DNA of 19,632 nt, from positions 1 through 19,632 of the forward strand of contig DASVCZ010000014.1 in the NCBI GenBank assembly GCA_036381335.1, given 5' to 3'. Under the pieces are notes generated by a model. That model saw only the letters and a list, made by a program, of their open reading frames with translations, was not told where the DNA came from and did no database searches. This stretch comes from DASVCZ01 sp036381335 (lineage in GTDB: Bacteria > Patescibacteriota > Microgenomatia > UBA1400 > PJMF01). Below are positions 13,752 through 19,632 of this stretch, piece after piece. The number at the start of each line of letters is the position of its first letter. Within the stretch, counting starts at the first letter, position 1. The translations under genes were made by a program, and so were the position numbers.

Positions 13752-14798
13752 ATGGGATCACTCGCGTTACTTTTAGGCCATTTAATTTTTTCCTTCATTG
13801 TGACCAGCATTTGTATTATTCCCTTCATTAACATGCTCTATGCTTTGCGCTTCCAGAGGGCTCAGCAACAGACTAAAGATGCCTTCGGCAAACGGACGCC
13901 TATTTTTGATACTTTTCACAGCCACAAAGCTGGGGTGCCAGTCGGTGGGGGATTACTGGTCATTATTGTCGTTTCTTTATTATTTGCCTTAGTGTTACCT
14001 TTGCTCCGTTTATTTGGCATTCCTATTACCAGCGTCTATGCCGATGCCCAATCTGAAATCGACATTTTGTTCTTTACTTTTTTGTCGTTTACCATCATTG
14101 GCTTGTATGACGATATAAAAAAGTTTTTTCGTTTCAGTAGCGATGGTTTTTTTGGGCTGCGGCTAAAACATAAACTTGTTCTGCAAACGTTACTGGCCCT
14201 GATTATTTCTTGGTTGCTTTATCATGAATTGGGAATTTCATTTGTCCACATTCCTTATATTTCCTACACCCTTTCTATGGGCTGGCTCTATATTCCTTTT
14301 GCCACCTTTGTGATAGTGGCCTTCGCCAACGCTGTCAATATTACTGACGGCCTAGATGGACTAGCAGCTGGTAGTTTGATGATTTCTTTATTTGGCTTAT
14401 GGTTTTTGTCGGCTTCGATTCTGGACATTCCTTTGTCCATTTTCCTAGCTCTCTGGATTGGGTCACTAGTGTCATTTCTTTACTTTAATGTTTTTCCTGC
14501 CCGGATGTTTATGGGCGATGTCGGGGCTTTAGCCTTTGGAGCTACGTTGGCGGTAGTCGGCTTGCTGGTAGGCAAGATTATCGGGCTAGTGGTCATCGGT
14601 TTCATCTTTGTGTTTGAAATTGGTACTTCTCTCATTCAGCTCCTGTCCAAACGATTCTGGGGCAAAAAGATACTCCCAGCTGCTCCTTTCCACTTGACTC
14701 TTCAAAAGATGGGCTGGGAAGAACCTAAAATTGTCCAACGCGCTTGGTTAGTTCAGATTATGTTGACCTTGTTCGGTGTGTGGCTGTCATTACTTTAA
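13752..14798 (+). CDS. mraY: Phospho-N-acetylmuramoyl-pentapeptide-transferase
   Basis: MraY, 348 residues with about ten hydrophobic segments, transfers phospho-MurNAc-peptide to undecaprenyl phosphate, forming lipid I at the inner membrane face. Conserved acids are present: Asp120-Asp121 (YDDIKK), Asp199 and Asp202 (NITDGLDGLA), and Asp256 (MGDVGAL for the usual MGDTGSL). SHKAGVPVGGG near the N-terminus matches the KAGTPTMGG element. The C-terminal loop normally reads HHHFE but here is FHLTL, keeping only His314. A 38-base gap separates it from murA. Its TAA shares a base with the ftsW ATG. Confidence 0.94.
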   Translation: MGSLALLLGHLIFSFIVTSICIIPFINMLYALRFQRAQQQTKDAFGKRTPIFDTFHSHKAGVPVGGGLLVIIVVSLLFALVLPLLRLFGIPITSVYADAQSEIDILFFTFLSFTIIGLYDDIKKFFRFSSDGFFGLRLKHKLVLQTLLALIISWLLYHELGISFVHIPYISYTLSMGWLYIPFATFVIVAFANAVNITDGLDGLAAGSLMISLFGLWFLSASILDIPLSIFLALWIGSLVSFLYFNVFPARMFMGDVGALAFGATLAVVGLLVGKIIGLVVIGFIFVFEIGTSLIQLLSKRFWGKKILPAAPFHLTLQKMGWEEPKIVQRAWLVQIMLTLFGVWLSLL

Positions 14799-15877
14799 TG
14801 AAAAAAAAAGCTCCTGCCCCGCTGCTACCTTGGCTTTTAATTGGCAATATACTTTTAATTGCTTTAATCGGCCTGCTCTTTGTTTCTGAAGCTTCGGTGA
14901 CTGAAAGTTTAACCACCTTTGGTGAACCATACTTTTTGGTTAAGCGTCAAGCTATGTGGTTATGTATAGGCAGCATTGGCTGTTTAGCGGCCAGTCTTTT
15001 TCCCTTGTCATGGTGGCAAAAAATGGCGGCACCTAGCTACTTGGGTGCGATGGTGCTATTAGCCTTACTTTTTGTTCCTGGATTCAGTGAACCTTTTAAT
15101 GGTGCTCGACGCTGGTTACTACTAGGGCCAATCGTGGTTCAACCTTCAGAATTTATGAAGCTTGGCATCGTTCTTTTCTTTTCTTCTTGGCTAACCAAAC
15201 ACCAACGATTGATGCCTTTTTTGTTTTTAACAGCTTTACCAATGTCCGCTGTTTTGCTCCAACCTGATCTGGGGTCGATGATGGTCATGGGAGGAGTGGC
15301 CTTCGGCCTTTACTATTTAGCCGGGGGTCACCTTAAGTACCTGCTGACCGTGGCGGTCCTGGGCTTAATCTTAGTCAGTGGAGCCATTCTGGGCTCAGAA
15401 TACCGCCAGCGCCGCCTGATGACATTCTTAAATCCCGAACTTGACCCTCTAGGCGCCAGCTTCCATGTCCGGCAGATTACCTTGGCGCTTGGCCGCGGGG
15501 GCTTATTCGGACAGGGGATAGGCAACTCTCAACAGAGAAACGCATTTTTACCTGAACCTAGTACCGACTCCATTTTTGCCATCACCGCCGAAGAAGTCGG
15601 TTTTGTGGGAGCGCTGGTGATTATCAGCCTTTACTTGGCGCTGTTGCTGCAACTTTTCCGGGCTGTCAAAAAACAAGAACCAGGCAGCTATGCATATCTA
15701 GTCGGAGCCGGTGTTTTCATCTGGATTGGTGTCCAAACCTTGCTTAATTTATCAGCTGTGGTAGCCTTAGTCCCACTGACTGGTGTGCCATTACCGCTCT
15801 TTTCGTATGGAGGCTCATCCTTAGTTACTATTCTCCTTGGCTTAGGAATCGTTATACAATTAGCACGTAAACCATGA
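14798..15877 (+). CDS. ftsW: SEDS peptidoglycan polymerase FtsW
   Basis: A 359-residue polytopic SEDS protein that polymerises lipid II at the septum with FtsI. Signatures include NGARRWLLLGPIVVQPSE in the first large loop, QPDLGS with the conserved catalytic Asp region, RGGLFGQGIGNSQQR, ITAEEVGFVGAL, and the C-terminal PLPLFSYGGSSL. The last is characteristic of FtsW/RodA/SpoVE; placement in dcw favours FtsW. The ATG at 14798 was chosen over upstream in-frame non-ATG codons because it overlaps the mraY stop (TAATG) and is followed by a lysine-rich start. The end overlaps murG by four bases (ATGA). Confidence 0.93.
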   Translation: MKKKAPAPLLPWLLIGNILLIALIGLLFVSEASVTESLTTFGEPYFLVKRQAMWLCIGSIGCLAASLFPLSWWQKMAAPSYLGAMVLLALLFVPGFSEPFNGARRWLLLGPIVVQPSEFMKLGIVLFFSSWLTKHQRLMPFLFLTALPMSAVLLQPDLGSMMVMGGVAFGLYYLAGGHLKYLLTVAVLGLILVSGAILGSEYRQRRLMTFLNPELDPLGASFHVRQITLALGRGGLFGQGIGNSQQRNAFLPEPSTDSIFAITAEEVGFVGALVIISLYLALLLQLFRAVKKQEPGSYAYLVGAGVFIWIGVQTLLNLSAVVALVPLTGVPLPLFSYGGSSLVTILLGLGIVIQLARKP

Positions 15878-17001
15878 CCATACTTATCACCGGCGGCCAT
15901 CTGACTCCAGCCTTAGGCTACATCGACTACGTTAAAAAAAATGACGCTCAGGTCAAGGTACTGTTTGCTGGCCGCAAGTTTAGCCAAAAAGACCAACTGT
16001 CTCACGAGGAAAACGAAGTTAAAAAACGAAAAGTCAAGTTTATTACCTACGATGCTCCTCGATTGAAATCAACCAATCCGCTCAAAGTCCTGCTTTATTT
16101 TCTCCACTTTGGCTGGAGCCTAGTAGCGGCTGCCTGGATCATCATTCGTCATCAACCTCAGGTTTTCCTTAGTTTTGGCGGCTATTTAGCCGTCCCCATG
16201 AGTTTAGCCAGCGCCGCCTTAGGCGTACCAGTGATTACTCATGAACAGACGGTGGTGGCGGGCCAAGCCAACACCATCATTGCCAAAGTCGCTACCGCTA
16301 TCGCCGTCAGCTATCACGATTCTTTGGCTCACTTTCCCAAAGAGAAAACTACCGTCACCGGCAACGCCCTTCGCGCGAGTCTCCTGAATTCCTCCAGGAC
16401 CAAAGTACCTACCTGGCTGCCCAGCAAAGTGACTCAGCCTATTATTTATATAACCGGTGGCAACCAAGGTTCATTTATTATCAATCGTACGGTCCAGCAA
16501 ATACTGCCACAATTAACCAAAAAGTATGTAGTAATCCATGCTTGTGGCAACCCTTCGTCTCAGGGGAATTATTTGGAAGAATTAAGTAAAGCTAGTAAGA
16601 AACTCCCTGCCACTCAACGTAAAAATTACGTGGTCAAAAGTTGGTTTCCTGATGATGAGCTTGTCTGGATCTACACACATTGCCAAGCAGCCGTTTCTCG
16701 AGCTGGCGCTAATACCGTAGCCGAACTCACCTTATTTGCCATCCCAAGTATTTATGTTCCCTTACCATTTGCTAAAAATAATGAGCAAGAACTAAATATA
16801 AAGCTGTTGATTGATCAGCAAGCAAGCATCCTTTTACCTCAAGCTAAATTAACTCCCCCCGAACTCTTGGCTCAATTAGAAACCCTTATCAAAAAGCAAC
16901 GGACGTTTAAACATCGTTTACAGCAGTTTAAGCCAGACATCAACGGAGCTGAGAAAATTCACCAGCTAGTACGTACTACTATTGCTGATACTGCTGCCTA
17001 G
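15874..17001 (+). CDS. murG: MurG, lipid II-forming N-acetylglucosaminyltransferase (divergent)
   Basis: A 375-residue GT-B glycosyltransferase that adds GlcNAc to lipid I to make lipid II on the cytoplasmic membrane face. The N-terminal loop is shortened: ITGGHLTPAL (5-14) replaces the usual GGGTGGHxxPAL. LSFGGYLAVP and THEQTVVAGQANTIIAK match the acceptor domain (normally GFGGY and HEQNxxxGxxN). The C-terminal UDP-GlcNAc domain has ITGGNQGSFIINRTV (normally GGSLGAxxLN) and SRAGANTVAEL, with PLPFAKNNEQELNI near the donor site. Family assignment is safe by these motifs and context. Confidence 0.92.
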   Translation: MTILITGGHLTPALGYIDYVKKNDAQVKVLFAGRKFSQKDQLSHEENEVKKRKVKFITYDAPRLKSTNPLKVLLYFLHFGWSLVAAAWIIIRHQPQVFLSFGGYLAVPMSLASAALGVPVITHEQTVVAGQANTIIAKVATAIAVSYHDSLAHFPKEKTTVTGNALRASLLNSSRTKVPTWLPSKVTQPIIYITGGNQGSFIINRTVQQILPQLTKKYVVIHACGNPSSQGNYLEELSKASKKLPATQRKNYVVKSWFPDDELVWIYTHCQAAVSRAGANTVAELTLFAIPSIYVPLPFAKNNEQELNIKLLIDQQASILLPQAKLTPPELLAQLETLIKKQRTFKHRLQQFKPDINGAEKIHQLVRTTIADTAA

Positions 17002-17004
17002 CTC

Positions 17005-17706
17005 ATGCGAAGTCTAGCCCGCAAACTACTACTTTCCACCGTTATCGTTGTAACTATGCTGGGGTTGTTATTTCTTTTTAAAATCAAAACTGTAGACTGC
17101 ACCCTGGGAGGCGTGGCTTGTCCAGGAGAAGTTACTCAAGCCCTCAATATATTTGTGGGGCGGTCTTTTTTCTTTACCGATTTAAATCTTCTTTTTAATC
17201 AAGAGCCCACCTTATCTCAATATCGTTTGAGCAAGGTTCAAAAAAAACTTCCCGGAACTCTTATCTTTGAGTTACAACCTTACTTAACGGGTTATCAACT
17301 TTATTTTTCCGACCAAGATAAGACCTTAACTGTTGATTCCCAGCGAGGATTGCTCGAACAAAAGAGCGAAACTTTGCCTACTATCACTACTCAGGTTCCC
17401 TTGAGTGATCTGGAAGTTGAAGGCAAAATAGATCCCGACATTCACCAGAGTCTAGTAGAATTAGTGGGCGCCATTTCTAAGTACCAATTAGAGTATCAAC
17501 ACATCATCTTAGAAAACAAACAGGTGATTCGGATTAGCTTACGAGAGGGAATTAATGGTATTATTTCTATAGACACTACACCAGCCAAAGTTGCCCAATT
17601 GGCATTTATTCAAAAAAACGTGGATTTGGCTAGTTTCGATCAGCACGTTCAAGTAATTGATGTGCGGTATCGTTTACCAGTGTTAAGGACTACCAACACA
17701 TGGTAA
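17005..17706 (+). CDS. ftsQ: FtsQ/DivIB-like divisome protein
   Basis: A 233-residue bitopic protein with a basic N-terminus, one transmembrane helix (about residues 8-25), then a POTRA-like segment beginning IKTVDC and continuing with a GRSFFFTDL motif and KVQKKLPGTLIFELQPY, the usual strand-turn-strand pattern of FtsQ. Two cysteines, Cys32 and Cys39, sit just outside the membrane and could pair. FtsQ links FtsL/FtsB to the early divisome. The start is three bases after the murG stop. Sequence similarity is modest and much of the call rests on topology and position before ftsA. Confidence 0.8.
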   Translation: MRSLARKLLLSTVIVVTMLGLLFLFKIKTVDCTLGGVACPGEVTQALNIFVGRSFFFTDLNLLFNQEPTLSQYRLSKVQKKLPGTLIFELQPYLTGYQLYFSDQDKTLTVDSQRGLLEQKSETLPTITTQVPLSDLEVEGKIDPDIHQSLVELVGAISKYQLEYQHIILENKQVIRISLREGINGIISIDTTPAKVAQLAFIQKNVDLASFDQHVQVIDVRYRLPVLRTTNTW

Positions 17707-17725
17707 AAATGTAGTAAGCCTATTT

Positions 17726-19036
17726 ATGTCAAAACAATCAGTCGTGACTGCTATTGATCTGGGAACTGAAAAGTGTGTCACTTTAATTGCCGCTATTGAT
17801 GAGGAAACCAAACACTTACAGGTTGTAGGCGTTTCAGCTGTCGCTTCTCGCGGCGTCAAGAAAAGCACCATCGTCGACCTGGAAGCGGTGTTGATGACCC
17901 TGACTGAAAGCATAGATGGAGCCGAACGAATGGCCGGATTTTCTATTAAAAGTGCCTATGTTTCCATTTCTGGGTCCCACATTGAGTCGCTCAACTCTAA
18001 AGGCGTCGTGGCCGTCGCCGCCCCCAATCACGAAATTGCTAAAGAAGATGTAGTGCGAGTAATTGAAGCCGCCCGTGCTATCTCACTCCCCAGCGATCGG
18101 TCTGTGATTCATGTCATTCCTCGTGACTATAAAGTCGACTCCCAGCCAGGCATCAAAGATCCGATTGGCATGACTGGCATTCGGTTAGAGTCAGAAGCTC
18201 ACATCATTACCGGCATGACTACAGCTATGCGTAATATTGAGAAGTCTATGAACGACGTCGGTATTGAAATAGACGGCTTTGTTTTTGCCGGCTTAGCTAG
18301 CGCCGAAAGTTGTTTAACCGAAACCGAAAAGGAACTGGGCGTAGCAGCGGTCGATATTGGGTCAGGTTCAACTTCACTCTGTGTCTATGTCGAAGGTAGT
18401 TTAGAATATTCAGCTACTATTCCTATCGGGGCCCGTCATATTACTCAAGATATTGCCTTAGGCTGCAGAATCAGTTTAGAAAACGCCGAAAAAATTAAAA
18501 CCGCTCTTTCCCAAGAGTACGCTGATGAAGTAAGACCGATGCCCGGCGAATCTAAAGATGATTTAGCTAAACGCAAAAAGAGAGAAGACCAGTTAGATTT
18601 AGAATCTTTAGGCATTCAAGAATCAGTTCAAGTCCTTTCTAAAAAAACGATCGTTGAGGGTATCATGCAACCTCGGATGAAAGAAATCTTCCGCTTGATA
18701 GGTGAAAAATTAGAAAGCAAAGATTTGTTTGGTTTAATTCCTGCTGGCGTCGTTTTAACTGGTGGCGGTGCTGAAACAGTAGACATGACGGAAGTAGCCA
18801 AGAAAACTCTTCGCTTGCCGGCTCGAGTGAGCCAGCCTGAACAACTTCAAGGCTTAACTTCTGATATTATGAAACCATCGTTTGCAGTGGGTGTAGGCAT
18901 GCTTAAGTACGGCTTTAAACGCGGTGGAACAAGTGTCAGCAGTGCCGGTTTAGACTTCAATAAAATGCTGACTAATCTAAATCTGGGTTCATTTTTCAAA
19001 AACGTGGTATCATTTATTCGCTCACTTATTCCATAG
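17726..19036 (+). CDS. ftsA: Cell division protein FtsA
   Basis: A 436-residue actin-like ATPase that tethers FtsZ to the membrane and signals to FtsQLB/FtsWI. Phosphate 1 motif is TAIDLGTEKC near the N-terminus, the 1C subdomain follows (around residues 80-165), phosphate 2 is VAAVDIGSGSTS, and the adenosine motif is LTGGGAETV. The C-terminus ends in an amphipathic helix (GSFFKNVVSFIRSLIP) that serves as the membrane-targeting sequence. Length is normal. No strong ribosome-binding site precedes the ATG. Confidence 0.96.
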   Translation: MSKQSVVTAIDLGTEKCVTLIAAIDEETKHLQVVGVSAVASRGVKKSTIVDLEAVLMTLTESIDGAERMAGFSIKSAYVSISGSHIESLNSKGVVAVAAPNHEIAKEDVVRVIEAARAISLPSDRSVIHVIPRDYKVDSQPGIKDPIGMTGIRLESEAHIITGMTTAMRNIEKSMNDVGIEIDGFVFAGLASAESCLTETEKELGVAAVDIGSGSTSLCVYVEGSLEYSATIPIGARHITQDIALGCRISLENAEKIKTALSQEYADEVRPMPGESKDDLAKRKKREDQLDLESLGIQESVQVLSKKTIVEGIMQPRMKEIFRLIGEKLESKDLFGLIPAGVVLTGGGAETVDMTEVAKKTLRLPARVSQPEQLQGLTSDIMKPSFAVGVGMLKYGFKRGGTSVSSAGLDFNKMLTNLNLGSFFKNVVSFIRSLIP

Positions 19037-19042
19037 AGGCTC

Positions 19043-19071
19043 TAGTCTTTCCTGCAGACTAATGATACACT
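19043..19071 (+). promoter_or_regulatory. Hairpin and possible -10 in the ftsA-ftsZ gap
   Basis: The 62-base gap holds an inverted repeat TAGTCT (19043-19048) / AGACTA (19056-19061) with a 7-nt loop, not followed by a T-run. Next to it is TGATACACT (19063-19071), which resembles a weak extended -10. A separate ftsZ promoter would fit, but no good -35 is present. Confidence 0.3.
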
Positions 19072-19098
19072 TTGTTATCGAACTTCATCGGTCATTAT

Positions 19099-19632
19099 AT
19101 GGGACTAGTTAAACCTTCAAACACTACTTTTGCCAAAATTAAAGTCATCGGTGTCGGTGGTGGCGGGGGTAATGCCGTTAATTCCATGATTGCATCAAAT
19201 CAGATTCAAGGTGTGGAATTTATCACTGTTAATACTGATGCTCAGGCTTTGTTAACTTCTAAAGCCGATACTAAAATGCAGATTGGGAATAACTTTACCA
19301 AAGGACTGGGCTCGGGAGCTGATCCTGAAGTTGGTCATGCCGCAGCCGAAGAAAGTCGCGAAAAAATTAAAGATCTTCTTTTTGATTCCGACATGGTCTT
19401 CATTACTGCTGGTATGGGCGGCGGCACTGGCACGGGCGCCTCACCGGTGATTGCTGAGCTAGCTAAAGAATCCGGGGCTCTCACTGTAGCGGTAGTGACA
19501 AAACCTTTTGCCTTTGAGGGTATTCGCCGCATGCAGCAGGCTGAAGAAGGTATTGCCATGCTCAAAGACAAAGTTGATACCTTAATCGTCATTCCCAATC
19601 AACGCCTAATGGATGTAGTAGACAAGAAGATG
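19099..19632 (+). CDS. ftsZ: Cell division protein FtsZ, 3' end beyond the window
   Basis: The first 178 residues of the tubulin-like GTPase that forms the Z ring. The N-terminal nucleotide-binding strand KVIGVGGGGGNAVN, the T3 region (NTDAQAL), the tubulin signature GGGTGTG at 107-113 and the following PVIAELAKE are all intact. The reading frame continues past the right edge with no stop, so the polymerisation T7 loop and C-terminal tail cannot be assessed. The ATG has no visible Shine-Dalgarno. Confidence 0.97.
   Translation, partial: MGLVKPSNTTFAKIKVIGVGGGGGNAVNSMIASNQIQGVEFITVNTDAQALLTSKADTKMQIGNNFTKGLGSGADPEVGHAAAEESREKIKDLLFDSDMVFITAGMGGGTGTGASPVIAELAKESGALTVAVVTKPFAFEGIRRMQQAEEGIAMLKDKVDTLIVIPNQRLMDVVDKKM

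Noticed and set aside
14744..14797. Longer ftsW start inside mraY
   Set aside because: It would overlap mraY by 55 bases from a non-ATG codon; the TAATG junction at 14796-14800 is the usual coupled arrangement.
17701..17711. TGGTAAAA before ftsA as another MraZ box
   Set aside because: It is a single copy formed by the last ftsQ codon and stop, with no 10-bp repeat partner.

Overview
The window carries a nearly complete division and cell-wall (dcw) cluster on the plus strand: mraZ, rsmH, ftsL-like, ftsI, murE-like, yvcK, murC, murB, murA, mraY, ftsW, murG, ftsQ, ftsA and the start of ftsZ. It is preceded by a glycyl-tRNA synthetase operon under a T-box leader and by a small AT-rich pocket of minus-strand accessory genes. 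The streamlined wall enzymes, several degenerate signature motifs, very tight packing (ATGA and TAATG overlaps) and weak Shine-Dalgarno (SD) sequences suggest a Candidate Phyla Radiation (Patescibacteria) bacterium, perhaps Microgenomates/Katanobacteria-like. That placement is inference. TGA is a genuine stop (ftsL, yvcK and ftsW end with it), so the UGA=Gly code of Gracilibacteria/Absconditabacteria is excluded.

Region 1-417: the start of a small minus-strand gene that runs off the left edge, then a divergent extended -10 promoter and a well-formed transcriptional glycine T-box. Its antiterminator and terminator are textbook, but Stem I is only about 36 nt. Region 418-2661: glyQS (alpha2-type GlyRS) followed by a membrane-anchored protein of unknown function. 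Region 2673-4261: AT-rich and minus-strand. It holds two tandem paralogous methyltransferase-like proteins that appear to share a near-leaderless promoter, plus a small helical protein whose strong promoter, SD and ATG lie in a different frame from its body, suggesting a frameshift.

Region 4352-19632: the dcw cluster. Direct TGGTAAA repeats before mraZ look like an MraZ autoregulatory operator. RsmH methylates 16S rRNA; MurA and MurB make UDP-MurNAc; MurC and the MurE-like ligase add stem residues; MraY and MurG make lipids I and II; FtsW and FtsI polymerise and cross-link septal wall; FtsQ and FtsL belong to the divisome; FtsA and FtsZ form the cytoplasmic ring. murD, murF and ddl are absent from the window. 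MurE lacks its N-terminal domain, MurA has Asp in place of the catalytic Cys (expected fosfomycin insensitivity), and YvcK, a UDP-sugar-binding CofD-like protein, sits between murE and murC. No tRNA, rRNA, CRISPR array, insertion sequence or phage gene was seen, and no stretch over 300 bases lacks an assigned function.
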